A stretch of 64,000 bases of DNA from a candidate division FCPU426 bacterium (GCA_027366525.1 DAHXKG010000001.1:220075-284074), one strand, 5' to 3'. Shown: positions 42,858 to 52,244, counted from the stretch's first letter. Notes: generated by a model not told the origin, from the letters alone. A program made the numbers and translations.

Positions 42858-43847
42858 TTAACTTGGAAGACGTATCACCATATTTTTCAAATTAAACCAC
42901 AGTGAGTACACTCCCGCGCGATTGGGCACTAACCTCTGGTGATTTTGAAAAATCTGAACTTTATTTAAATTGATTCGAGGGGATTTTGTTATCAATCGCA
43001 TTTTTAAAATTTCATGCGGTGGAAAATGCTTAGGAACTTTCCATTTCCAAATTTGAATGTGTTGCTTGTTTTGAATTATTGCATGACGAAAACAATCATT
43101 TGCCCACAAATAAACCCCCACGCGACCCATCGGTTCTATCCAGAGTGATCGTTGAGGTCGTTGTTGCAACCAACGTGCAAATTGCTTCCACCATATCGTT
43201 AATGGACGAAATGGTCTTTGAAAAGCTAAAAGAATCCAACTTTGATTTCGTTCCGACCTCACAATTTGATTTTGAACACTCGCAAGAGAGCTTTTCGCAG
43301 AAATTGGAATTGATGGTAAAATGCTCCAATTGGGGCTACTGTTCCATAAAATAGTGGATTGATTGGGGGGGCCTAATCCGCGTCCAAATAAAAACTTTTT
43401 TCTTACCCAAGTTTCAAGGCTAGGTGTTACAACAAAATGAGGATAGGCAAAAACATATAATGGAACTCCCAGCATGTTTTCCAGCACTTTTAAACCACCC
43501 CAAACCTGAGCTTTAGCACTCTCAAAAAAACGTTGTCCAGGAAGATTTCCATTCAAAGAACCACTGCCAAGCTCATTTCCATCGGCTAAGACATTTCTCC
43601 ACTGACTCTCTTCTTGCCATTGAACGTGATTCGTAATCAAAAAAAAAGTTGCAAGAAGATGTCCTCGTTTCAAAGAGCGGATAATCGGGCTGAGTGGCGT
43701 ATAATTTGAGTCATCAAAAGTTAAAGAAAGAGCTGAACGAAATTGATTCCAAGGCACAATTTGAGGATAAACCGGAAATGCACTTGCCTGAACTTGTGAA
43801 ATGCATATCACTCCAATCCCCAAAAGCACCAGCATTTTATTTATCAT
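42858..43847 (-). CDS. Polysaccharide deacetylase-like secreted protein, metal ligands lost
   Basis: The protein of about 329 residues has a signal peptide (MINKMLVLLGIGVICISQVQ, cleavage near ASA) and a NodB-like fold. SLTFDDSN keeps motif 1 (catalytic and metal Asp). Motif 2, normally H-E-L-G-N-H-T/S-x-x-H, reads NELGSGSLNG, so both metal-binding His residues are gone. LYVFAYPHFVVTPS matches the later P-Y/F motif. It may be a binding or pseudoenzyme form. The C-terminal region (about 220-329) has beta-rich sequence. The ATG at 43847 with AAGAG is 25 bases after the P-II stop, and longer frames overlap that gene. Confidence 0.7.
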   Translation of the reverse strand: MINKMLVLLGIGVICISQVQASAFPVYPQIVPWNQFRSALSLTFDDSNYTPLSPIIRSLKRGHLLATFFLITNHVQWQEESQWRNVLADGNELGSGSLNGNLPGQRFFESAKAQVWGGLKVLENMLGVPLYVFAYPHFVVTPSLETWVRKKFLFGRGLGPPNQSTILWNSSPNWSILPSIPISAKSSLASVQNQIVRSERNQSWILLAFQRPFRPLTIWWKQFARWLQQRPQRSLWIEPMGRVGVYLWANDCFRHAIIQNKQHIQIWKWKVPKHFPPHEILKMRLITKSPRINLNKVQIFQNHQRLVPNRAGVYSLWFNLKNMVIRLPS

Positions 43848-43872
43848 GGCGTCTCTTAATAACGCGGCACTA

Positions 43873-44211
43873 CTAAAGAAGAGCTTTTTCCCCTTTTTCT
43901 CCAGTACGAACCCGAACTGCCGTAACCACTGGTGAAACAAAAATTTTTCCATCGCCAATTTCTCCCGTTCGAATCGCTTGACAAATGGCCTTAATAATTT
44001 TCGAAACATCCTTATCTCGAACTACAACATAAATAAGAATTTTTGAGAGCAGACTCTCAATTTTCTGACCACGGTACGATTCGGTAATTCCCCGTTGTTT
44101 ACCATGCCCTTGGACTTCCATAACCGTAATACCCGAATATCCCACAATTTTTATAGCCTCTAAAAGTCTCTGTAACGCACTTGGACGGATAATAGCTTCA
44201 ATCTTCTTCAT
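43873..44211 (-). CDS. glnK: P-II nitrogen regulatory protein (copy 1, amt-linked)
   Basis: The 112-residue protein is a normal-length P-II trimer subunit. MKKIEAIIRP and the C-terminal GEIGDGKIFVSPVVTAVRVRTGEKGEKAL are family signatures that bind ATP/ADP and 2-oxoglutarate. The T-loop is HGKQRGITESYRGQKIESLL. It keeps Tyr46, but position 51, the uridylylated Tyr of enteric GlnB, is Ile. It lies 25 bases after the amt gene and should block the Amt channel by the T-loop. Control by ligands rather than uridylylation is inferred. Confidence 0.95.
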   Translation of the reverse strand: MKKIEAIIRPSALQRLLEAIKIVGYSGITVMEVQGHGKQRGITESYRGQKIESLLSKILIYVVVRDKDVSKIIKAICQAIRTGEIGDGKIFVSPVVTAVRVRTGEKGEKALL

Positions 44212-44236
44212 TTTTCAACCCCTTAATAATTTTATT

Positions 44237-45574
44237 TTAATATCGATACGCCTCTTCGCCATGTTGGGATAAATCTAAACCAATTTCTTCTTCTTTGGCC
44301 GATACGCGCATACCCACCGTTTTATCGACAATCCAAAACAGAATTAGGGTCATCACCGTTGCATACAGCGCTGTTGCTGCCACAGTTTTGAGTTGAACTA
44401 AGAATTGATGAGGATTTCCATAAAACAAGCCATTGTTTCCATGCGAATTAACCCATTGAGTTGCAAATAGTCCCGTAGCCAACGCTCCCCAAGTGCCTCC
44501 GATTCCATGAATCCCAAAGGCATCTAGTGAATCATCATATTTAAATCTCAATTTTAAAAGAATGGCGTTATAGCAAACTAAACTTGCTACGATTCCGATC
44601 AAAATAGCTCCAACTATATCAACATATCCACACGCTGGTGTAATCGCCACTAACCCAGCCACTGCACCCGAAGCGGCACCTAATGATGATGCTTTGTCTT
44701 TATGAAGAGCCTCTAAACAGCACCACGTCAAGGCCGCAACTGCTGCTGCAGTATTTGTCGTCATAAACGCATTGGCGGCTAGTGCATTCGCACCCAACGC
44801 CGAGCCTGCATTAAACCCAAACCATCCAAACCATAAAAGACTCGCACCTGTTAAAACCAAGGTCAAATCATGTGGAATCATTGGATTTTTTCCGTACCCG
44901 ATGCGAGAACCCAGTAATAAAGCAAGAACTAAGGCAGAAAAACCTGACGACATATGAACTACCGTTCCTCCTGCAAAATCCAAAGCTCCCATTTTTTCAA
45001 AAATCCCACCTCCCCAAACCCAATGACATATGGGGTCATAAACTAACGTAGTCCACAAAAGCGAGAAAAATACAAATCCCTTAAATTGAATGCGTTCGGC
45101 AAATGATCCGGAAATTAATGCTGGTGTAATCGCCGCAAACATACATTGAAACATTACAAACGCCAATCCTGGAATGGTTGGAGCCGATGGGTTTGGAACA
45201 CCTGCACCTCTCAAAAAAGCCCAAGAAAGCCCTCCAATAAAATCATTTCCTGGACTAAAAGCTAAACTATATCCAATAATCACCCATTGTACACTGATTG
45301 CGGCCAAGAGAAAAAAGCTCTGTAAAATAGTTGAAAGCACATTTTTTTGTCGAACCATGCCACCATAGAACAATCCTAAGGCGGGTGTCATTAACATCAC
45401 CAAAGCTGCTGAAACCAACACCCATGCCGTATCTCCCGATGAAATCGTCGAAGAAGCACCAGAAGTAGTTTGGGCAAAACTCGTATTAGGTAAAAGGATC
45501 AATAAACCGATCACGCTATAGCTTATGTTCCAAATCCACTTTAAGTAATTAGACTTACTGTTAAAAAATTTCAT
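44237..45574 (-). CDS. amtB: Ammonium transporter (Amt/MEP family)
   Basis: The 445-residue protein has an N-terminal signal peptide (through SFA) and eleven predicted helices. The twin His of the pore are in GTVVHMSSGFSAL and AFGIHGIGGTWGAL. GLFYGGMVRQKN and CHWVWGGG are also family marks. It moves ammonium or ammonia across the inner membrane. It is the first gene of an amt-glnK-deacetylase-like operon. No sigma54 promoter could be recognised in the 288 bases upstream. Confidence 0.96.
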   Translation of the reverse strand: MKFFNSKSNYLKWIWNISYSVIGLLILLPNTSFAQTTSGASSTISSGDTAWVLVSAALVMLMTPALGLFYGGMVRQKNVLSTILQSFFLLAAISVQWVIIGYSLAFSPGNDFIGGLSWAFLRGAGVPNPSAPTIPGLAFVMFQCMFAAITPALISGSFAERIQFKGFVFFSLLWTTLVYDPICHWVWGGGIFEKMGALDFAGGTVVHMSSGFSALVLALLLGSRIGYGKNPMIPHDLTLVLTGASLLWFGWFGFNAGSALGANALAANAFMTTNTAAAVAALTWCCLEALHKDKASSLGAASGAVAGLVAITPACGYVDIVGAILIGIVASLVCYNAILLKLRFKYDDSLDAFGIHGIGGTWGALATGLFATQWVNSHGNNGLFYGNPHQFLVQLKTVAATALYATVMTLILFWIVDKTVGMRVSAKEEEIGLDLSQHGEEAYRY

Positions 45575-45862
45575 TTGATGCTCCTCAGCTCTGTTAAGAA
45601 TAAATTTAAAATTGAAACGGTCGTATCTTTTTTAAAATAACTGTTGCGGATATTCTAGTGCTTTTACGACATTTTTGGGAATCATCCATACTTTTGTGAT
45701 ACAGATTACACTGTCTGCTAAATGGGCTTCTAAAAATTCAATTTACATGAGCGAAAATATTATCATAATTTAACTTGCTATAAAATAAAAATGTATCGAG
45801 GCGTTATTAAATAATTCCCGGTCAATTGCTCAATCTCTATATAATATTAGGAGGAAGTATTC

Positions 45863-46948
45863 TTGATATCTACATTTCATCGTTCACGCCATCTTGTTTC
45901 TTTATGGGAAAAAGCTGATTTTTTTCAACAAAAGTCACGTTTTAACGATGCATTAAAATCCTATTCTAAAATAATCAAGCTTACGCCTTCTTCCAACGAA
46001 AAAGCGAATGCCCATTTAGCTATGGCTGGAATCCACCGTCTCCAAGGGCGATTGGCTGTTTCCATTTATCACTACCAACAATCCATGCATTGGTTTAAAT
46101 CAATTCGTTCGGATCAAATTTGGGATGCTAAAACAGGATTAGCTTTAGCACTACGATTTCAGGGTGACAATTTTACGGCGTTCAACATGTTGACGCGTTC
46201 CTTTCAATTTTACAATAAAAAAAAGGATCAAGCTGGCATTGCCTTTTCCTATTGGGCTTTAGGAAGTACCGAACGCTTTCGGGGGCACATGATCCAAGGC
46301 CATACAAAATTACTATTGGCTTTAAAAAAATTCAGACAACTCCGCAATACAGAAGGGCTCATTTATACTTATTGTGCCTTAGGGGGAGTTTCACGCATGA
46401 TGGGGGACTTAACCAATTCGTATCGATTTTACCATCGAGCTCAATTTTTAGCTCAAAAACATTCCGATTTTTTTGCAATTGCGTATTCTTATTGTGGTCT
46501 AGGGAATGTTTGGCGTATGCGGAATCAATTTTCCATTGCCTTTGATTTTTTTAATCGAGCTGAAAAATATTACAAAAAAATACACGATCGTGTTAGTTAT
46601 GCCTATACGCTTTGGTCCATGGGAACTGCCTATAAAATGATGAGTCAGTATGCAAGAGCTGAAAATTTTTTTCGGCGAGCCGAGTCTTTATTTAGCCGCA
46701 CTCGGGATCCCCGGGGACTATTATATATTTATTTAAGCCGAGCTGAAATAGCTTGGATTTTAAAAAAATATTCCAAGTCTAAATTCTTTGTAAAATCATT
46801 TCACCAAATTCTTCAACAAAATTCGTTCCCGTTTGAAAAAAACCACATGCGAAATTTTAAAAAAATCACTCAAACCCCAAACAACTTAAAACCAAATTCG
46901 ATGCCTTTTTTTATTGCCACTGCAACCTTGCCTATCAATTGGCCTTAA
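45863..46948 (+). CDS. TPR-repeat protein
   Basis: The 361-residue protein is built of about seven tetratricopeptide-like repeats of 40 residues. Markers include ALKSYSKIIKLTP, AFSYWALGSTERFRGHMIQG, YTYCALGGVSRMMGDLTNSY, YSYCGLGNVWRMRNQFSIAF and YTLWSMGTAYKMMSQYARAE. There is no signal peptide or membrane helix, so it is cytoplasmic. Its role is protein-protein interaction; partners are unknown. The start is a TTG at 45863 with a strong AGGAGG eight bases before. Related long-period TPRs occur in several candidate phyla. Confidence 0.88.
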   Translation: MISTFHRSRHLVSLWEKADFFQQKSRFNDALKSYSKIIKLTPSSNEKANAHLAMAGIHRLQGRLAVSIYHYQQSMHWFKSIRSDQIWDAKTGLALALRFQGDNFTAFNMLTRSFQFYNKKKDQAGIAFSYWALGSTERFRGHMIQGHTKLLLALKKFRQLRNTEGLIYTYCALGGVSRMMGDLTNSYRFYHRAQFLAQKHSDFFAIAYSYCGLGNVWRMRNQFSIAFDFFNRAEKYYKKIHDRVSYAYTLWSMGTAYKMMSQYARAENFFRRAESLFSRTRDPRGLLYIYLSRAEIAWILKKYSKSKFFVKSFHQILQQNSFPFEKNHMRNFKKITQTPNNLKPNSMPFFIATATLPINWP

Positions 46949-47065
46949 CCAGGTTAAAACCCGTTGAAGGTAATTTTCCCAAATCATTTCTCTCTTGACT
47001 AAACCAGCGATCTCAAAGAAAATCATATCGCTAACTACCCTCAACCATCTTTTGAACTGAATTTT

Positions 47066-48307
47066 ATGAAATTACGCAAACAATTTACTCGATATGGTCT
47101 GATCACTATTTTGAGTTTTATATTCATCTGGGGCGTGCTTTCTTCCAATGAGGCTTCTTTCTTAAAAAAATTATATCTTCGCGCGGTTTCCCTTCCTCAT
47201 TTGGGAGTCCGAAGTGGTCTCGATTCTATCCGATTTATTTCAGCTGGGAATTTTTGGGCTGTAGGAGCTTACCAAAATTATCAAACCGATCGATTACTCG
47301 CCCTTCAGTGGTTTCATAACCATTGGATAAAACGCCTAGCCCCTAATCCGGGTCAAGGCTGGGCTCATTTTTTCAATGTAGCGGGTTACAACAATCAACA
47401 TATTTGGGCTGTCGGTACTTTTGCTTTCAATAACAGTGGATGGCCCCGATTGCCTTTTAGAGCACTCACGGAATTTTGGAATGGATCTCGTTGGTCTATC
47501 ATCCCCGCAGCTAATCCTGGTAAAACTAATGTTTTCTTTGATATTTGCGTACTAGGCCCCCACAATGCTTGGGCTGTGGGTGGATATTACCTTGCTCCGA
47601 TGTCGTTTCAAGATGTTCAATTTGAAAACACCAGTCGAACTCTAATTGAACATTGGAATGGAATCCAGTGGCACCAATTTTCAAGCCCTAATCCAGGGCG
47701 AATCGCTTCCTTTCCACAACCCGGATCCTATCTTCGAACAACCGGTAATACTCTATCGGGAATTGCATTTGTTAATCCCAGAAACATATGGGCTGTTGGA
47801 CATTATTGGAATGGTCATGCCAATCGAACCCTCATTCTTCATTGGAATGGATTACGATGGTCGCGTATCTATTCGCCCAATGCTAGTCCAAGTTCCAATG
47901 TGCTTTATTCAATTGCCGTATCCAATCCTCATCGAATTTGGGCGGTTGGGACTTATCGCCCTTCACCGTCTCAACCTTATCAAACACTCACCTTATTGTG
48001 GAATGGACGGCGATGGTCGCGAATTCCCAGTCCAAACATGCCGGGTCAAAACAACCAACTGTACAGTTCCGCTGCCTATAAAAATCAAGTATGGGCCGTT
48101 GGACGTCATGGTAACAATTCTGGCAGTGGACTTGTACTACACTGGATGGATCAACGATGGATCCTCATACCTAATCAAAAACTCGGAAATCACTGTCTTA
48201 ATACCTTTAATGGAATTGCGATTGGACCTCAAAAACTTTGGGTGGTCGGAGAATACATGAATAATTTTCTCCATTGGGATCTTGCGGAAACTCTCGGGCG
48301 TCCTTAA
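47066..48307 (+). CDS. Secreted seven-bladed beta-propeller (WAVG repeats)
   Basis: The 413-residue protein has an N-terminal membrane or signal helix (about 12-28) and seven repeats. Each carries the core WAVG or WVVG (NFWAVGAY, HIWAVGTF, NAWAVGGY, NIWAVGHY, RIWAVGTY, QVWAVGRH, LWVVGEY) followed by (E/L)HWNG..W. and SPNPG-type loops. Seven such units imply a seven-bladed propeller. It is probably exported to the cell surface or periplasm. No catalytic site is apparent. It lies 117 bases after the TPR gene and may be cotranscribed with it. Confidence 0.8.
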   Translation: MKLRKQFTRYGLITILSFIFIWGVLSSNEASFLKKLYLRAVSLPHLGVRSGLDSIRFISAGNFWAVGAYQNYQTDRLLALQWFHNHWIKRLAPNPGQGWAHFFNVAGYNNQHIWAVGTFAFNNSGWPRLPFRALTEFWNGSRWSIIPAANPGKTNVFFDICVLGPHNAWAVGGYYLAPMSFQDVQFENTSRTLIEHWNGIQWHQFSSPNPGRIASFPQPGSYLRTTGNTLSGIAFVNPRNIWAVGHYWNGHANRTLILHWNGLRWSRIYSPNASPSSNVLYSIAVSNPHRIWAVGTYRPSPSQPYQTLTLLWNGRRWSRIPSPNMPGQNNQLYSSAAYKNQVWAVGRHGNNSGSGLVLHWMDQRWILIPNQKLGNHCLNTFNGIAIGPQKLWVVGEYMNNFLHWDLAETLGRP

Positions 48308-48435
48308 ATGTTTTTGCATTCATCAAATTTCAACTTTGATATAAAAGCTCTTTCATCAAAATAAAATCTTGAATTTTTTATCAAAACCCATTTTAATAGT
48401 ACTGTTATTCATTACGAGTTAATTCAGAGCTATAT

Positions 48436-49101
48436 TTGATGAAAAAAATTTTCATTTTTCATAGTATCCACGATCAACGTTTTTTTGTTTTCTTTTCAAG
48501 AATCCTACTTACCGTTGAAATTGATTATACGTGGCAAACGTATGAAACTTTTCAAACAGCGTCTGCCAACTCCCCGCTGTCTGAAATGCCGGATGAATTA
48601 TTTTTCATCCTCGATAAAACAACCGATTGTTCTACTCAAATTCCACTCATTTTATCCCGTTATCCTAATGCATCCGTTTGGGTCTTTGAGAGTTGTGAAG
48701 ATTTGAAGCGTATCACTTCTATTTTTCCAAAATTAACTCATTCCGTTGAGCTCTATATCACCAACGCGTGGGCTGATTACGTCTCTAAAATAGTTGAATC
48801 CTTTGAGAAAACTAAATCGGCTTTTTCAGTTACTGAAAATCCACAGGTCCGCTTAAAGTCATTAGAACTACCTGAAATAAACCGTTATTTCGATTCCACC
48901 ACAGGTCAATGCTTATTTGATTATTCTACGGCTCGTAGTACAGGATTTAAAATTACGTGCCCTCATTGCCAACAATCTTATGGGCTTCATTTACCTACAG
49001 AAACCCACATTACGCGATGTCGTCGATGCGGCTCTTTTAATGAATTAAAACTAGAAACGCCTGCAGCCGCTACCGTCCCCACTTCAGAAAATAAACCCTA
49101 A
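48436..49101 (+). CDS. Protein with C-terminal zinc ribbon; N-terminal domain may be TIR-like
   Basis: The 221-residue protein is not recognised as a whole. The C-terminal part has FKITCPHCQQSYGLHLP and ITRCRRCGSFNELKL, a Cys4 zinc ribbon (two C-x-x-C knuckles near residues 178-181 and 195-198). The N-terminal domain (about 1-130) begins KKIFIFHSIHDQRFFVFFSR, which resembles the first strand and loop of TIR domains (x-F-I-x-H-S-x-x-D). No catalytic Glu could be placed, so this is only a suggestion. Its stop overlaps the NHL gene on the other strand by four bases. Confidence 0.6.
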   Translation: MMKKIFIFHSIHDQRFFVFFSRILLTVEIDYTWQTYETFQTASANSPLSEMPDELFFILDKTTDCSTQIPLILSRYPNASVWVFESCEDLKRITSIFPKLTHSVELYITNAWADYVSKIVESFEKTKSAFSVTENPQVRLKSLELPEINRYFDSTTGQCLFDYSTARSTGFKITCPHCQQSYGLHLPTETHITRCRRCGSFNELKLETPAAATVPTSENKP

Positions 49102-50099
49102 CCGTTAGGTTTAAATACTTCAATTCGATTATTGCCTGAATCTGAAACATAAATATTTCCAAAATTATCTACGGCAATATAAGTAGGATCTATAAATTGT
49201 CCTGGACTGCTTCCCGAGCTTCCAAAAATTGTTTTCAACGTCCCTGTCGATGAAAATATTTCAATGCGGTCATTCAAACAATCAACCACATATACATTCC
49301 CCGATGAATCGACGGTAATTCCATAGGGTGCGTTAAACTGACTGGATCCTCCCCATTGAGTTACTGGGGTCATTGCAGGTAATTGATATTCCAAAATTCG
49401 ATTTTTTCCTGTATCGGCTACATAAAGGTACTTATTATAAATCGCAAGTCCTAAAGGACCTCCATATGTGTTGGCCGGATTGGTAGTTCCAAAATTATAC
49501 CCATTTGATGCATCATATTCCGTCACAGGTTGAAATTGCGGTGATAATTCCCAAATACTATGGTTGGAAGCATCTGCGATCCAAAAATTTCCGGATTTAT
49601 CTTCTGCAATTGCGGCTGCATAGCCCATACCTGTTACGCTGATTGAAGATTGATAGCTTCCATTGGATGAAAAATTAATAACTGGCGGCTGCGTTCCTGT
49701 AGTAGTAGGTCCCTCTGTAACTAAAACCGTGGTAGTAGCCTGATCCCAACTAACATTTAAAGGCGACGCCGGAAAGGAATATGTCACTGGTCCAGATGCT
49801 GACCAAAATGTTGAATAATTTGCACTCGTAGAAGTCAAAGAAAAAACCTCTACTCCCTGACCTCCACTATCAGCTACAAAAAGCAGTCCATTAGGATCCA
49901 CCATTAACCCCAGCGGATCTTGAAAAGAACCAATTACCTGTGATGGGATAGAACCTGCGCCCAGTTGATACATAAAAACATATGGGGGAGCGGAGGCCAA
50001 TGGATTTTTATTGGATGCGCATCCAATCATTTCAGAACTTAGAAAAATTGCCATTTCAATCCAAATTAATATCATGAAATATTTTTTTTTACTATTCAT
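49098..50099 (-). CDS. NHL-repeat beta-propeller lipoprotein
   Basis: The protein of about 333 residues has a signal peptide ending in a lipobox (SSEMIGC) and then NHL repeats. Repeats include GLLFVADSGGQGVEVF, KYLYVADTGKNRILEYQ, GNVYVVDCLNDRIEIFSSTG and GNIYVSDSGNNRIEVFKPNG. It resembles the lipoprotein at 3126 but is shorter (about six repeats). The ATG at 50099 gives a proper n-region (MNSKKKYFM). ATG 50132 and TTG 50141 are in-frame alternatives. Probably surface- or periplasm-exposed. Function unknown. Confidence 0.85.
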   Translation of the reverse strand: MNSKKKYFMILIWIEMAIFLSSEMIGCASNKNPLASAPPYVFMYQLGAGSIPSQVIGSFQDPLGLMVDPNGLLFVADSGGQGVEVFSLTSTSANYSTFWSASGPVTYSFPASPLNVSWDQATTTVLVTEGPTTTGTQPPVINFSSNGSYQSSISVTGMGYAAAIAEDKSGNFWIADASNHSIWELSPQFQPVTEYDASNGYNFGTTNPANTYGGPLGLAIYNKYLYVADTGKNRILEYQLPAMTPVTQWGGSSQFNAPYGITVDSSGNVYVVDCLNDRIEIFSSTGTLKTIFGSSGSSPGQFIDPTYIAVDNFGNIYVSDSGNNRIEVFKPNG

Positions 50100-50178
50100 G
50101 ATCCTGCCCATTGATACTTTTATTTCAACCATACTTCCCAAATTTCATTTTATCCTAAAATTTTTGCAAAGTAAGCTC

Positions 50179-50868
50179 TTATTCGCTTAATTTCAATTGT
50201 TTTAAAAAATCCACTGCAACTTGAAGTGATTTTTCACTAATCTCATGCCCCATATTAAATGTTTTCAATTGAGGATGAAACCCAACCTGTACTAATTGTT
50301 CACACGCGTGCTGTGATCCTTGAACAGGAATAACCAAATCTTCAGTTCCATGTAAAAAAAGGATCGGCAGCGACTGGGAGGCTTTGATGGCAGGTTGAGT
50401 TCGAATAGGATCGGGCCAATATCCACTCATTACAATGATGCCAGATAAAAAACCATCATAGCGAAGACCGGTTTCTAAGGCTAGAACACCTCCCTGTGAA
50501 AATCCAAAAAGAATTGTGGGTAAATTAGGTGTGGTTGTTATCGGTGCATACATTTTTTGAAAATATGAAATTATTTGCATGAGATAATTACAACTTTGTT
50601 GAATCTGAAACCTTTGCTGCACTTCAGATTCAATTTCAATATCATACCATGCATATGAGCGAACACCGGAATGTGGTGCTGTAAAAGGTGCATCTGGAAA
50701 CACAAAACAACAAGAACCGATCGCCAAATATTCGGTTAAAGAAACTAAGTCATTCGCAGAAGTGCCAAGACCATGAAGTCCAATAAAAAGAACTTGAGGT
50801 GATCGACTCGTCGAAGATTCCCAAACGAGGCATCGATGACCGGATACTTGTTCCGAGCGCATTTTCAT
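50179..50868 (-). CDS. Phospholipase/carboxylesterase (alpha/beta hydrolase)
   Basis: The 229-residue hydrolase resembles the YpfH/carboxylesterase 2 family. The nucleophile elbow is LFGFSQGGVLAL, the acidic residue is in FLHGTEDLVIPV, and the catalytic His in FNMGHEIS. LFIGLHGLGTSANDL contains the oxyanion-hole region. No signal peptide is seen, so it acts in the cytoplasm on ester or phospholipid-type substrates. It overlaps the HEAT-repeat gene by one base. Confidence 0.9.
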   Translation of the reverse strand: MKMRSEQVSGHRCLVWESSTSRSPQVLFIGLHGLGTSANDLVSLTEYLAIGSCCFVFPDAPFTAPHSGVRSYAWYDIEIESEVQQRFQIQQSCNYLMQIISYFQKMYAPITTTPNLPTILFGFSQGGVLALETGLRYDGFLSGIIVMSGYWPDPIRTQPAIKASQSLPILFLHGTEDLVIPVQGSQHACEQLVQVGFHPQLKTFNMGHEISEKSLQVAVDFLKQLKLSE

Positions 50869-51755
50869 CAGGAATGAACTTTTAAAGCCTTTAAGGCTGC
50901 TTCGCGAACCTTTAAATTTATAGCACTGTGACTTAATTGTACTAACTCGTTGTGAAGCCCCGCATTATTTGGAAATTCCAAGGCTCCCTGAATAGCCGCC
51001 AGTTGGGCCGATTGTATAAGAGAATTTGAAAAATGAGAGTTGGGGTTTAATTTAAGCATTTTCATCAAAACAGGAATGGATTGAGGATTTTTGAGCCGCG
51101 CCAATCCAACCGCCGCATTATATCGAATCGAGGGTTTAAAACTTTTCAAATCGCTGATAAAAATTTTTTCGGCGGGGCGATATCGCATTGAACTTAAAAC
51201 ACCTAAGGCCAGTTCACGAATTTCCAAATCTTTGGATTGGGCTTGACGCAAAACCGCTGATCCCGCAGCCGGATCCCCAATATTGCCGAGGGCCCACAAA
51301 CAATAAAATCGCACACTGCCTTTGGGATCCTTGACTCCATGAATCAGGGTTGGCACAGCCGCTTTATCTTTTAATCGTCCAAGAACCAATGCCAAATAGC
51401 TTCGCACGCGGGGATCATCTTGTCCTGCATTTTGAAATGCTTGGACAATCTGATTTTGAAAAACAGGATTCATAAAAGCCTGAGGTTCTTGATCGAGAAG
51501 TCGCGATAAATTAAAAGCCGCTTGCCACTTATTATTATTATCTTCGGTTTCTAATGCTCTTAAATAACTTTGAGGCGTTTGTGGATGTTGAAGCTCTACG
51601 GCAATCAAAATGAATAAACCTAAAACCGCAAATACAATTAAAGCCGGGATAATAAATAGTTTCACAAAAATCATGAAGCTTGACTCATTAGCATAAATTG
51701 GATCATTGTCGGATGAGGGCGTCTGATTTTGATCAGGCTTAATCATTGAATCCAT
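50868..51755 (-). CDS. Membrane-anchored HEAT-repeat protein
   Basis: The 295-residue protein has one N-terminal membrane helix (about 31-50) and then a series of HEAT or PBS-lyase-like repeats. Markers include DPRVRSYLALVLGRLKDKAA, SVRFYCLWALGNIGDPAAG, EIRELALGVLSSMRY and SIRYNAAVGLARLKNPQS. Such solenoids bind proteins. The downstream esterase gene shares one base with its stop. Role unknown. Confidence 0.82.
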   Translation of the reverse strand: MDSMIKPDQNQTPSSDNDPIYANESSFMIFVKLFIIPALIVFAVLGLFILIAVELQHPQTPQSYLRALETEDNNNKWQAAFNLSRLLDQEPQAFMNPVFQNQIVQAFQNAGQDDPRVRSYLALVLGRLKDKAAVPTLIHGVKDPKGSVRFYCLWALGNIGDPAAGSAVLRQAQSKDLEIRELALGVLSSMRYRPAEKIFISDLKSFKPSIRYNAAVGLARLKNPQSIPVLMKMLKLNPNSHFSNSLIQSAQLAAIQGALEFPNNAGLHNELVQLSHSAINLKVREAALKALKVHS

Positions 51756-51782
51756 AAAATTCCTTAATCCAAGTTTTAAAAA

Positions 51783-52229
51783 TCATTCAACCGGAGTCTT
51801 GTTTTTGAATTTGTATTCATCATGAATTTTCAAATCAAATCCCACAACTTTCGAAGGCAAGGGAACTCCGCGATAAATCGATTCACAATAGTAACAAACT
51901 CCTATTTCAGGTAAAAGCCAGTATAATATAAAATCCAAAATGGCCATAGCGATAAGAATTTTTAAGAACCATGTGTGAAAAATCAAGGCAAGGCCAAAAC
52001 CCAATCCAATAATCCACAATCCCAATTTTGTATTAAAATCTTTACGACGATAAAACTCGGTCCCTCCACAAATGCCACATTTGTAAAGAGATCCATCCGG
52101 ATTCAAACCGCCAGTCCCAGTTGCCCATCGTCCTTTAGAACACTGGTGACAATGAATTAATCCCTTTTCAGGAAAACGATCCAAGAAAATGCCATTCTCA
52201 CATTCTGGACAGTAAGTATTAATCTCCAA
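51783..52229 (-). CDS. Zinc-ribbon membrane protein
   Basis: The 148-residue protein is not recognised. It has two Cys4 zinc ribbons near the N terminus: CPECENG...CHQC (8-32) and KCGICGG...  with later CYYC near 114-117. Two membrane helices follow or surround residues 70-108 (GLWIIGLGFGLALIF and LIAMAILDFILYWLL). It lies 27 bases upstream of the HEAT-repeat gene in transcription order, so the group may form a membrane complex. Start is an ATG at 52229. Confidence 0.7.
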   Translation of the reverse strand: MEINTYCPECENGIFLDRFPEKGLIHCHQCSKGRWATGTGGLNPDGSLYKCGICGGTEFYRRKDFNTKLGLWIIGLGFGLALIFHTWFLKILIAMAILDFILYWLLPEIGVCYYCESIYRGVPLPSKVVGFDLKIHDEYKFKNKTPVE

Positions 52230-52244
52230 CCCACTCCTCCATTT

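Noticed and set aside
42858..44009. Longer deacetylase-like start at 44009
   Set aside because: It lies inside the P-II gene. The start at 43847 gives a signal peptide directly.
45575..45862. Sigma54 promoter of the ammonium transporter operon
   Set aside because: No GG-N10-GC pattern with the right flanks was found on the minus strand.
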